Assembly (NCBI GenBank): GCA_017983675.1
Contig: JAGOAZ010000001.1
Span: forward strand, 193,968 to 257,967
Source of the DNA: Fluviicola sp.
GTDB lineage: Bacteria > Bacteroidota > Bacteroidia > Flavobacteriales_D > Crocinitomicaceae
DNA length: 64,000 bases
Direction of reading: 5' to 3'
Numbering within the stretch: the first letter of the stretch is position 1; every line of letters starts with the position of its first letter. The notes under the pieces are model-generated. The model was not told where the DNA came from, searched no databases, and saw nothing but the letters and a program-made list of their open reading frames with translations. Below are positions 25,928 through 33,878 of this stretch, piece by piece. The position numbers and the translations under genes are program-made.

Positions 25928-26036
25928 TATCTTTGTACCACTCTAAGTAATTAGAAAAAATATTTAAGACAAGCCACATATGGCTGTGTGGAATAGAAGC
26001 CCCCTAGATGTATCAATATCGAAGGGGTTTTGTCTT
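25928..26036 (+). ncRNA. Candidate structured RNA, copy 1
   Basis: A promoter-like TATCTTTG (25928-25935) precedes a compact fold. The outer stem is AAGACAA (25966-25972) with TTGTCTT (26030-26036). Hairpin 1 is CCACA/TGTGG around the loop TATGGCTG (25974-25991). Hairpin 2 is CCCCT..GAT/ATC..AGGGG around GTATCAAT (26001-26027), then a T-rich end. A second copy at 26295 keeps both loops but changes the stems compensatorily. No open frame covers it. The class is unidentified; Flavobacteria-specific RNA motifs exist in Rfam but were not compared. Confidence 0.6.
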
Positions 26037-26294
26037 TTAAAATAGTCCTGATTTCAGGTTCAAAATCACCTTTTTTTCTAAATATTACCCATTAAATTTA
26101 GTTTCAAATACTTGGATTTAGTATCTTTACTTCAGAACACGTTCTTTAAATTCAAGCAAATTCCAATTAATTACAAGCGAACAATGAGGCGAACAAGCCC
26201 ATTTTTACAATAGCTAACTAATTGAAAAACAACACAAAGGCATACGTTTACTCGGTCCCGTCCAGACCGCAAAACGCTAACGTTAAAAGAAAAG

Positions 26295-26355
26295 TCCTAT
26301 ATGGCTGTAGGAAATAGAAAGCCCTAAGATGTATCAACTATCTTAGGGTTTTTGG
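26295..26355 (+). ncRNA. Candidate structured RNA, copy 2
   Basis: Hairpin 1 is TCCTA (26295-26299)/TAGGA (26308-26312) around the same loop TATGGCTG. Hairpin 2 is CCCTAAGAT (26322-26330)/ATCTTAGGG (26340-26348) around GTATCAACT, followed by TTTTTGGTTTT. Both stems differ from copy 1 yet remain paired, and the linker AATAGAA is shared. A possible promoter (TATCTTTA, about 26121) would give a longer transcript that includes the CGGT...ACCG hairpin near 26250. Confidence 0.55.
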
Positions 26356-26455
26356 TTTTATACAAAACCACTTTCATGGAAATTGTTATTGAATCAAGCT
26401 CCAATTCTAGGCAATAAACTAAAAACTTATAATTTGTAGGATTGAAATCCACCAA

Positions 26456-27417
26456 CTGCAATGGATTGAAATCCACTGCAGGGATATCGGCCGTCCCGAT
26501 GGGACTTTTAAATGAATTAATTTGCAAAGCACATAATAGCAAAGAGCCAGCGGCTCGACCGATCATATACGGTTAGACTTCAGTCTAACCGTATAAACAG
26601 CGAAGCACCACAAAGAGCCAGCGGCTCGGCCGATTTTATTCTTGCTTTTTTTAATTAAACATTTTTCTATGGATAGATACTCATCCACCACCTGCAATGG
26701 ATTGAAATCCACCGCAGAGATATCAGCCGTCCCGATGGGACTTTTAAATGATTTAATTTGCAAGGGCTTATACAGCAAAGAGCCATTGGCTCGATCGATT
26801 TTATTCTTGCTTCTTTTTTTAAATTAAACATTTTTCAATGGATAGATATTCATCCACCTCCTGCAATGGATTGAAATCCACCGCAGGGATATCAGCCGTC
26901 CCGATGGGACTTTTAAATGATTTAATTTGCAAAGGCTCATAATAGCATAGAGCCAGCGGCTCGACCGATTTTATTCTTGCTTTTTTTTAATTGAACATTT
27001 CTCAATGGATAGAAATCCATCCACCTCCTGCAATGGATTGAAATCCACCGCAGGGATATCAGCCGTCCCGATGGGATTTTTAAATGAATTAATTTGCAAA
27101 GGCTCATAATAGCAAAGAGCCATCGGCTCGACCGATTTTATTCTTGCTTTTTTTTAATTGAACATTTCTCAATGGATAGAAATCCATCTACCACCTGCAA
27201 TGGATTGAAATCCACCGCAGGGATATCAGCCGTCCCGATGGGACTTTTAAATGAATTAATTTGCAAAGGCTCATAATAGCATAGAGCCAGCGGCTCGGCC
27301 GATTTTATTCTTGCTTTTTTTTAAATTAAACATATTTCAATGGATTGAAATCCATCCACCACCTGCAATGGATTGAAACCACCGCAGGGATATCAGCCGT
27401 CCCGATGGGATTTTTGA
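26456..27417. repeat. Tandem satellite, ~168-bp unit, six copies
   Basis: Units begin CTGCAATGGATTGAAA at 26456, 26692, 26861, 27028, 27195 and 27363; spacing is 236, 169, 167, 167 and 168 bases, and the last copy is truncated. Each unit carries three internal palindromic words: GGATTGAAATCC, GTCCCGATGGGAC and GAGCC-A-GCGGCTC-like. Copy 1 is ~68 bases longer because of an inserted hairpin (26566-26595) and a duplicated GAGCCAGCGGCTCG block. Open frames inside share sequence between copies and are artefacts of the repeat. There are no unique spacers, so this is not a CRISPR array. Confidence 0.9.
26566..26595. repeat. Perfect hairpin inserted in satellite copy 1
   Basis: TATACGGTTAGACT (26566-26579) pairs perfectly with AGTCTAACCGTATA (26582-26595), leaving a two-base loop TC. 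It occurs only in the first satellite unit, within the extra ~68 bases. Confidence 0.7.
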
Positions 27418-27471
27418 TGAAAAGTTTCAAAGTACTTTGATTATCAGATTAATTTGGAGTTTTTATTTCAA

Positions 27472-27596
27472 TTGTTGGCTTCGAGAGCCTCAGCCAACAA
27501 AAAGAAGAAGCAAGATTTTAACATTGCCTCAGCCGTTAAAAAAGTTTCATGAACTGTATACAAGCCTCAGCCAGTAGAGCGGTTTTTAAAAGGCTT
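27472..27596. repeat. REP-like hairpins upstream of hsdM
   Basis: TTGTTGGCT (27472-27480) pairs with AGCCAACAA (27492-27500). The reverse complement of the region reads ...CTGAGGCTCTCGAAG..., the constant-loop motif of this window. Two relatives follow: TTTTAAC/GTTAAAA around a GCCTCAG-containing loop (27516-27541), and AAGCCT (27562-27567) with AGGCTT (27591-27596) around another GCCTCAGCC. All lie between the satellite and the hsdM promoter. Confidence 0.6.
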
Positions 27597-27645
27597 GGGG
27601 TAGGATTTTAGAACAAATCCGATGCTTTTTTACAATAATTGTCGC

Positions 27646-27682
27646 TATATTTGGGCAGAAACCGTGTGCGAAACCACGGTTT
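27646..27682 (+). promoter_or_regulatory. hsdM promoter and leader hairpin
   Basis: TATATTTG (27646-27653) fits the Bacteroidota -7 consensus TANNTTTG. A leader hairpin, AAACCGTG (27659-27666) with CACGGTTT (27675-27682), starts at the predicted transcription start, about 70 bases before the hsdM ATG. Confidence 0.6.
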
Positions 27683-27749
27683 ATAAATAACTAAACTACG
27701 AGTTAATCATTCTAACTGCTGAATGACGGGACTCATTAAATAATACTAC

Positions 27750-29384
27750 ATGGCCAAAGCCGATATCGATTTTGAAAAAGAACTCTGGGATGCCGCAAAT
27801 GAATTGCGCGGTGCCGTATCAGAAAATAATTACAAAAACTACATACTTCCTTTAGTTTTCTTGAAACACCTAAGTGAGCGTTATGATATCGTTTTTGAAG
27901 AAATTGAAAGAAAATTAAATGATCCAAAATCAAGTTATTATACGCAAGATTCATCGGAGAAAAGTTATGTCTTGGAGGATAAAGATGAATACAGAGCGCG
28001 AAACACCTTTAAAATCCCAGAAATAGCTTCTTGGCAATACTTAAAAGACAATGCCGAGCAAGATGATATTAAAGTAATTGTTGATAATGCTTTTGATGTC
28101 ATTCAAGATTTGTTGACTGAATACAATCCGCAGTTAGTGAATTTATTACCGCGTATTTTTGTCAAAAGTGAACTTTCTGCCAAACAAACAGGTGGTATCA
28201 TCAACTTGCTTTCTCATCCGAAATTCTCGGAAAAAGAAAACCCAGAAAGCGATATTCTTGGAAGAATTTACGAATACTACATCGGACGCTTTGCCATGGC
28301 AGAAGGCTCAGGTGCTGGACAGTTTTTCACACCGGGAAGCATTGTTCGTTTGTTGGTAGAATTATTGGAACCATACCAAGGACGCATCTTTGATCCTGCT
28401 TGTGGTTCGGGTGGTATGTTTGTTCAAAGTTTGAAATTCATCAACGAACACGGCGGAAACAAAAGCGACATTTCCATTTATGGACAAGAGATGACGGCAC
28501 AAACCTTGCGTTTGTGTTTGATGAATTTGTTGTTGCGCGATTTATCCTTTGACATCCAATTGGGGAATTCCCTGTTGGACGACAAATTCCCGCAATTGAA
28601 AGCTGACTTTATCATAGCCAACCCACCATTTAATGTGAGCAATTGGCACCCGGAAGATTTACCAGAAGGCGACCCTCGTTTGTTTGGACCGAAAGAAGAG
28701 TTTACAACAGACGGTTCTGCCAATTACATGTGGATGCAAACTTTTTGGAGCCATTTGAGCGAAACAGGAACGGCTGGAATTGTAATGGCAAACGGGGCAA
28801 TGACCTCCAATACCAAAGGCGAGAAAAACGTGCGCCAATACATGGTGGAAAACAGTATGATTGATGCGATTGTGCGTTTACCAGACAAATTATTCTTAAC
28901 AACAGGAATACCTGCATGTATTTTTATTTTGAGTAAAAACCGTGATGGAAAAGACGGCACCCACCGCGAACGCACCAATGAAATTTTATTTTTGGACGCT
29001 TCCAAAATGGGAACCATGGCAAGCCGTAAACTGCGTGTATTCACCGACGAAGACGTTGAAAAAATAGCTACGACCTACCAAGCATGGCGCAACTTATCGA
29101 CGGCTGAGGTTCACGCGACGGCTGAGGCACTCGCGACGGCTGAGGCACTCGAAGCCAGAGCTTACCAAAACATCGACGGCTTCTGCAAAGCAGCAACACT
29201 TGAAGAAGTGCGCGCACAAGATTTTAAGTTAACGCCAGGAATTTATGTTGGAACCGAAGCTGCGGAAGAAGACAGCGAACCTTTTGAAGAAAAAATGGCG
29301 CGTTTGCAAGCGCAGTTATTGGAGCAGTTTGAGAAAGGGAATGAATTGCAGGAAAGGATTAAAATGAATTTTGAGAGGATATGA
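27750..29384 (+). CDS. hsdM: Type I restriction-modification methyltransferase subunit
   Basis: 544 residues. The N-terminal HsdM_N region (DFEKELWDAANELRGAVSEN, then LVFLKHLSERYDIVFEE) is followed by the N6-adenine methyltransferase domain: GQFFTPGSIVRLLVELLEPY, the SAM-binding IFDPACGSGGMFVQS and the catalytic IIANPPFN. All canonical motifs are intact. Near residues 450-470 a repetitive STAEVHATAEALATAEALEA segment interrupts the usual link between AWRN and YQNIDGFC; it is encoded by tandem copies of the constant-loop repeat word. HsdM methylates adenine with HsdS and protects host DNA. The stop overlaps the next gene (ATGA). Confidence 0.95.
   Translation: MAKADIDFEKELWDAANELRGAVSENNYKNYILPLVFLKHLSERYDIVFEEIERKLNDPKSSYYTQDSSEKSYVLEDKDEYRARNTFKIPEIASWQYLKDNAEQDDIKVIVDNAFDVIQDLLTEYNPQLVNLLPRIFVKSELSAKQTGGIINLLSHPKFSEKENPESDILGRIYEYYIGRFAMAEGSGAGQFFTPGSIVRLLVELLEPYQGRIFDPACGSGGMFVQSLKFINEHGGNKSDISIYGQEMTAQTLRLCLMNLLLRDLSFDIQLGNSLLDDKFPQLKADFIIANPPFNVSNWHPEDLPEGDPRLFGPKEEFTTDGSANYMWMQTFWSHLSETGTAGIVMANGAMTSNTKGEKNVRQYMVENSMIDAIVRLPDKLFLTTGIPACIFILSKNRDGKDGTHRERTNEILFLDASKMGTMASRKLRVFTDEDVEKIATTYQAWRNLSTAEVHATAEALATAEALEARAYQNIDGFCKAATLEEVRAQDFKLTPGIYVGTEAAEEDSEPFEEKMARLQAQLLEQFEKGNELQERIKMNFERI
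29099..29160. repeat. In-frame repeat insertion in hsdM
   Basis: The words GACGGCTGAGGTTCACGC, GACGGCTGAGGCACTCGC and GACGGCTGAGGCACTCGA run in tandem with an 18-base period. The last one ends CTGAGGCACTCGAAGCC, the constant-loop motif. The 18-base unit keeps the reading frame and adds about 20 residues to HsdM. Confidence 0.75.
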
Positions 29385-30037
29385 AATTAAAATATATTAT
29401 AGTTTTCTTTTTCGCACTAGGATTTGTTCAATCTTTCAAAGCTGGAAATGTTCAAAAAATTGAAGTTCAATTAAAAAACTTAAAAGATTTACAACAAAAT
29501 AAATCAGATTTCTGGGATAAATATTCATCGGGTATTATTGCAGGAATAACCGTTTTAGCCTCTTTAGGTATTTCTGTTTGGCAAGCTAGAGCTAGTCAGA
29601 GACATTTAAAATCACTATCTATTTCTGAAGCGAGAATTAAATGGATTGAAGAGTTAAGACCCCTACTTAGTAAGTTAATTTATTTGAACTTTGAGATTGG
29701 TTCTCTTTTTAAAGAAATTAATCCTTTTTTAGTTGATTTTAAACTAAAAGAAAATCTAAGAATTGATCAAAAAAAAGAAAATAACGAAAAAGAAAAAAAA
29801 TTACAAATTCTCTTAACTGATTATATTCAAACTTTTAGTCAAGTAAAATTACTACTAAATCCAAATGTTATAGAGCATAAAGAATTAATAAATTCTATGA
29901 ATGATTACATTAAGAATGTTTTACAGGAGATAGAAACAAAAAAATCTACTATTAATTTAAACATTGATATTTTAATTGAAAAAAGTCAGATTGTTTTAAG
30001 AAAAGCTTGGGAACAAGTTAAAAATGAAGGAAATTAA
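29381..30037 (+). CDS. Membrane-anchored hypothetical protein inside the hsd operon
   Basis: 218 residues. An N-terminal signal-like helix (MKLKYIIVFFFALGFVQSF) and a second membrane helix at ~50-65 (GIIAGITVLASLGISVW) precede a long cytosolic helical domain (ARIKWIEELRPLLSKLIYLN, then coiled charged helices). It is coupled to hsdM by a 4-base overlap and lies 17 bases before the DUF2971-like gene. The helix-plus-WIEELRxxL layout is seen in some membrane-anchored accessory proteins; no named family is certain. An accessory defence function is inferred only from position. Confidence 0.6.
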   Translation: MKLKYIIVFFFALGFVQSFKAGNVQKIEVQLKNLKDLQQNKSDFWDKYSSGIIAGITVLASLGISVWQARASQRHLKSLSISEARIKWIEELRPLLSKLIYLNFEIGSLFKEINPFLVDFKLKENLRIDQKKENNEKEKKLQILLTDYIQTFSQVKLLLNPNVIEHKELINSMNDYIKNVLQEIETKKSTINLNIDILIEKSQIVLRKAWEQVKNEGN

Positions 30038-30054
30038 TTTGTTAATAAAGTTAC

Positions 30055-30939
30055 ATGCATATTTGGTTAAATAACGAATTAGATACTCTTGAAGAATATT
30101 TTGGAAGAGTTGCTCGGGAAAATCCGAAAAGAATTTCCATTCACTATAATGACTTCAAATGGTATCAAAGGGGAAAAGAAGAAAGAAAATTAAAAATTAA
30201 AGTTGAACAAGATAATGTCGATGATGTCACATTATATCGATACATCACGATTAGTCAAATGTGGAAAATAATTTCCTCAAACAAAATTGATCTTCTCAAC
30301 CCATCTTTGTGGAAAGACCCTCTTGAAAGTCCTTTTTTTAATGCAAAAGTATGGCAAGAAGATAGATACGTCGATACTCCCTTTAAAAATAGATTTTTTG
30401 CTCAATGTTTTACGATAAATGACACATCTGAATCAATGTGGAAAACTTATGGATTTGGCGAAAAATTGGTAAGGTTAAAAATCAAAGTTGGAGCTTTGAG
30501 AAGACTTATTGAAAATAATTCTGATTCTTTTGATTCAAACTCGTTTTATTTAGGTAGAATGGTATATTTAAACTTTGAAGACATGAAAGATCTTTTCATG
30601 AACGGATACAGGTTTGAGAAAACAATTAATCTCGTCAATGTCCACGATCAAGTCAAAACTTTGCTTGTAAAAAGATATGCCTATACATTTGAAAAAGAAA
30701 TACGCTTGATTTTTGATGGTCATTCAAAATTTACCCAAAGAAAAGCTATACCAAAAGTTATAAGTTTAGATATACCTAATTTGCAGGACCTTATTTCTGA
30801 AATATTACTAGATCCAGAATTAAGTGATCATGAAATTTCTTTTTACAAAGATGCTTGGAATTTTATTCCGAGAAACAGAATTATTAAATGTAATCTGTAT
30901 TCTAAAAATGATTACCAACTAAAATTAGGAAGGGACTAA
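30055..30939 (+). CDS. DUF2971-like protein inside the hsd operon
   Basis: 294 residues. The motif series TLYRYITISQMWKIISSNKI, LLNPSLWKDPLESPFFNAKV, FFAQCFTINDTSESMWKTYG and VRLKIKVGALRRLI matches the DUF2971 pattern: Tyr-Arg-Tyr near the start, a NP-x-x-W-x-DP-x-E motif, then CFT...S-x-x-MW-x-x-Y. DUF2971 proteins occur often in defence islands; their activity is not known to me. It ends directly before the hsdS ATG, so it is translated within the type I operon. Confident on family, uncertain on function. Confidence 0.75.
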   Translation: MHIWLNNELDTLEEYFGRVARENPKRISIHYNDFKWYQRGKEERKLKIKVEQDNVDDVTLYRYITISQMWKIISSNKIDLLNPSLWKDPLESPFFNAKVWQEDRYVDTPFKNRFFAQCFTINDTSESMWKTYGFGEKLVRLKIKVGALRRLIENNSDSFDSNSFYLGRMVYLNFEDMKDLFMNGYRFEKTINLVNVHDQVKTLLVKRYAYTFEKEIRLIFDGHSKFTQRKAIPKVISLDIPNLQDLISEILLDPELSDHEISFYKDAWNFIPRNRIIKCNLYSKNDYQLKLGRD

Positions 30940-32202
30940 ATGCCAAAAAACTGGAAATCATACAAACTAACTGAACTTGGCACAATTGCTAGGGGAAAAT
31001 CGAAACACCGCCCAAGGGATGCGGCACACTTGTATGGGGGTAAATATCCTTTTATACAAACAGGTGATGTAAAAGCAGCCAATCATAGATTAAATAATCA
31101 TTCTCAAACTTATTCCGAGGATGGTTTGGCACAAAGCAAATTATGGCCAAAAGATACAATGTGTATTACAATTGCCGCGAATATAGCCGAAACAACCATC
31201 CTGAATTATCCTGCATGTTTCCCAGATAGTATTATTGGTTTTATTGCAGATGAAGAAAAATGCGATATTGATTTCATAGAATATTTAATGCAATTTTTTC
31301 GCAAACAGATTCAGTCTCATTCGATTGGATCGGTTCAAGACAATATCAACTTAGCAACATTTGAAAGAATTAATTTTTTAGTCCCACCACTCCCCGAACA
31401 AACCGCCATCGCCTCCATCCTCTCTGCGCTAGATGACAAAATCGAACTCAATCTTCAAATGAACAAAACATTAGAAGAAATGGCAATGGCCTTGTACAAA
31501 CATTGGTTCGTAGATTTTGGACCATTCAAAGACGGTGAGTTTGTAGAAAGTGAATTGGGAATGATTCCGAAAGGTTGGGAGGTGAAGAAATTTGATTGTT
31601 TTATCGAAAAGATAATTGATAATAGAGGAAAAACCCCTCCTCTTTCAGTTATTAAAACCAAATATTTATTATTTGAAACATATCAATTAAACAGAGAAAA
31701 ACTATTCCCAGATAATTTTAAAGAAAACAAAGCCAAATACGTAACAGAAGAAATTTTCAAAAATCCAAAATGGTTCAGAAAAGGGCATCCAGAATTTATG
31801 GATATATTATTTGCTACAGTTGGAAGCATTCCAAACTGGGCATTGATGTATGAAAATGATGGTGTTGGTGTTGCTCAAAATATTGTAGGAATAAGAACGA
31901 AATCAAATATTCCATCAATTTTTCTCCGCTGTTCATTTGAATCAAAATCTTTTTTAGAACAATTTGAAAGGTATGTAATTAGAACCGCACAACCAAGTAT
32001 TAAATTGTCTGATTTAAATAGAATTGATATTATTGCGCCTCCTGAAAATGTTATTCAATCATGGCACATCAATGTTGCCCCCTTAGTTCAAGAAGTATAT
32101 TCCTTTTACAAGGAAAATCAATCCCTAAAATCTGTTAGGGACACACTACTTTCAAAACTAATCAGTGGTGAAATTCGGGTGAAAGACCTTGAAAAAAACT
32201 AA
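30940..32202 (+). CDS. hsdS: Type I restriction-modification specificity subunit
   Basis: 420 residues with the usual two target-recognition domains separated by coiled conserved regions. TRD1 starts MPKNWKSYKLTELGTIARGK, and the first conserved helix follows FLVPPLPEQTAIASILSALD with LQMNKTLEEMAMALYKHWFV. TRD2 begins GMIPKGWEVKKFDCFIEKII, and the protein ends with the second helical repeat (SVRDTLLSKLISGEIRVKDL). Length is normal and both halves are intact, so it should specify a bipartite target that cannot be predicted here. It directly follows the DUF2971-like gene instead of hsdM. Confidence 0.93.
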   Translation: MPKNWKSYKLTELGTIARGKSKHRPRDAAHLYGGKYPFIQTGDVKAANHRLNNHSQTYSEDGLAQSKLWPKDTMCITIAANIAETTILNYPACFPDSIIGFIADEEKCDIDFIEYLMQFFRKQIQSHSIGSVQDNINLATFERINFLVPPLPEQTAIASILSALDDKIELNLQMNKTLEEMAMALYKHWFVDFGPFKDGEFVESELGMIPKGWEVKKFDCFIEKIIDNRGKTPPLSVIKTKYLLFETYQLNREKLFPDNFKENKAKYVTEEIFKNPKWFRKGHPEFMDILFATVGSIPNWALMYENDGVGVAQNIVGIRTKSNIPSIFLRCSFESKSFLEQFERYVIRTAQPSIKLSDLNRIDIIAPPENVIQSWHINVAPLVQEVYSFYKENQSLKSVRDTLLSKLISGEIRVKDLEKN

Positions 32203-32213
32203 AAGCAATTGGC

Positions 32214-32364
32214 ATGACAAATCTCCTTGAATCGATGAGCAAAAAAACTGTGGTTGACTTGCTGTTTCGAGTTGTCATTTTACATGCTGCAACAAAACTG
32301 CGAATTATTAAAAAATTGTAACGTAATATTTTTATATTCGTAGAGAACAAAAAAGTGAGCTATA
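32214..32364 (+). other. Stranded copy of the hsdR 5' end and insertion boundary
   Basis: ATGACAAATCTCCTTGAATC at 32214-32233 matches the first 20 bases of hsdR at 33875-33894 except for one base (C/A). After it the frame leaves HsdR sequence (MTNLLES, then unrelated residues) and stops. The rest of the gap has no gene and probably holds the promoter of the next gene. The 20-base repeats flank the two-gene cassette 32365-33878. Confidence 0.7.
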
Positions 32365-33486
32365 ATGAGTGATGTTTTTTTTCAACCAAGATTAACAGGT
32401 AAACGTTTTGACGCACATACTTTACCTGTGGAACTCTTGAGTGATTTTGCCGCATTGGAAGAGTTTATTATTGAATTAGCAAAGCAAAAATATTTGGATG
32501 CTCACCCTGACCGAAAACGAGTTCCAAGAGGTTTTTCAGATGGAATATCTTTAAATTTAGCAACAATAGCTGATGGAAGTGTAATTACTGGTTTTGTTTT
32601 GTCTTCTGCGCTCATAGCTAATGGTTTGTTTGCTACTTCGGATCCAACATTAACTTATTTCGAACAAGCAAAAGAATCTTTTTTAACGGCATTAAAGCAA
32701 GCAGAAAAAGACGATGTCATAGAGCTTGCTCCACGTTTTATTTCGTATTTCAACCGCATAGGTAAAAACTTATTAGAAGACGAATCAATCGAGTTTCAAC
32801 CAAATTCAACTGATTTTAAAGCAGAATTAAATAAGCAAACACGACGACGAATTTTATTATCGAACGATCAAAACACAGAGTTTTCTGAAAATACGATCTT
32901 GATAGTTCAAATTACAGAATTAGATAAAGTGAAACAAACTTTTTCTATTCAAAATGGCAGCATAAAAATTTCTGGCATTACAATTCAACCAGAACATAAA
33001 GACACTATTTTCAAAGCATTCGATGAATTTGAACTTGGAAGTTTTGTGAAAATGAAAAGTGTGGCACAATTTAATCGAACGAATCATATTACCATGATTA
33101 ATAATATAGACCACATAGATTTATTAGATGCTGACGATATTGAAGTGCGCTTTGAACATATTGTTTCCTTGAGAAATGGATGGTATTACGGAGATGGTAA
33201 AAGTTTTAATAAAAATCAACTAAGTCGATTAGTAGAATTGTTTAATTCCTTTTATCCCAATGAGCTCCCAAATCCAATGGTATACCCAACTGTTGATGGT
33301 AAAGTTCAATTGGAGTGGGTAAATGATTTACACGACCTTTCTTTAACAGTTGATTTAGAAAATATGATGTCAGATTTTCATGCTTTTTCGTTTGAAAATG
33401 AAAAAAATGAAAATGAACAACTTGATTTAAATTTAGAAACTAACTGGACGAAACTAATTTCTTTGATTAATTTATATTTAATTTAA
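32365..33486 (+). CDS. Hypothetical protein, first gene of a cassette between hsdS and hsdR
   Basis: 373 residues, no signal peptide or membrane segment. The N-terminal part is helical (HTLPVELLSDFAALEEFIIE). The middle is beta-rich (ILIVQITELDKVKQTFSIQN). The C-terminal domain has a distinctive pattern, SLRNGWYYGDGKSFNKNQLS, then FYPNELPNPMVYPTVDGKVQ and LEWVNDLHDLSLTVDLEN, which I recall as a widespread uncharacterised domain; I know no assigned function. Its stop overlaps the 130-residue partner gene by one base. The pair looks like an independently moving two-gene unit. Confidence 0.7.
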   Translation: MSDVFFQPRLTGKRFDAHTLPVELLSDFAALEEFIIELAKQKYLDAHPDRKRVPRGFSDGISLNLATIADGSVITGFVLSSALIANGLFATSDPTLTYFEQAKESFLTALKQAEKDDVIELAPRFISYFNRIGKNLLEDESIEFQPNSTDFKAELNKQTRRRILLSNDQNTEFSENTILIVQITELDKVKQTFSIQNGSIKISGITIQPEHKDTIFKAFDEFELGSFVKMKSVAQFNRTNHITMINNIDHIDLLDADDIEVRFEHIVSLRNGWYYGDGKSFNKNQLSRLVELFNSFYPNELPNPMVYPTVDGKVQLEWVNDLHDLSLTVDLENMMSDFHAFSFENEKNENEQLDLNLETNWTKLISLINLYLI

Positions 33487-33878
33487 TGCATCAATCTACT
33501 TTACTACTCCGTCAAATTCACCCATCATTCATTCAAAATTCAGCTGTTTCATCACAAGCATTTGAAATCACATCTGTTGTATTTAATCCTACTCCAAAAG
33601 ATGATGGAAAATTATCCGTTTACAATGGTGATAAATTTTCTGCGAAAGAAGCTTTTGATCATTTTACAAAAAATTATTCGTCAATTGGTGTATTGGCAGT
33701 AACTATGTTAGAGGTTCAAAATGCAGGCTTAGATGCAGCGGAAGACAACTTACCGTTTGATGGACATGCATATATTGACTACACGAAAATAACATCAAAT
33801 GGACAACGAAAAAGTAAAGCCAAGATTCTTAAAAAACATGCAACTAATAGAGGCTGGCTGCACAAAATAAACCCATGA
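33486..33878 (+). CDS. Hypothetical partner protein of the cassette between hsdS and hsdR
   Basis: 130 residues. The motif series LLRQIHPSFIQNSAVSSQAF, then VFNPTPKDDGKLSVYNGDKF, GVLAVTMLEVQNAGL and DGHAYIDYT is compact and looks like a full-length conserved small protein; HPSF and PTPKDDxxLSVYxGD appear to be its signature. The gene overlaps the stop of the 373-residue gene (33486) and its own stop overlaps the hsdR ATG (33875-33878). Toxin-antitoxin or two-protein defence are possible but unproven. Confidence 0.7.
   Translation: MHQSTLLLRQIHPSFIQNSAVSSQAFEITSVVFNPTPKDDGKLSVYNGDKFSAKEAFDHFTKNYSSIGVLAVTMLEVQNAGLDAAEDNLPFDGHAYIDYTKITSNGQRKSKAKILKKHATNRGWLHKINP

Noticed and set aside
26324..27276. 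Several 60-80-codon frames (AVDFNPLQ-type peptides)
   Set aside because: They are repeated in register with the ~168-bp satellite, overlap one another on both strands and lack promoters or a protein family.
26456..27417. CRISPR array
   Set aside because: The unit is ~168 bp with no unique 25-40-bp spacers, and no cas genes are nearby.
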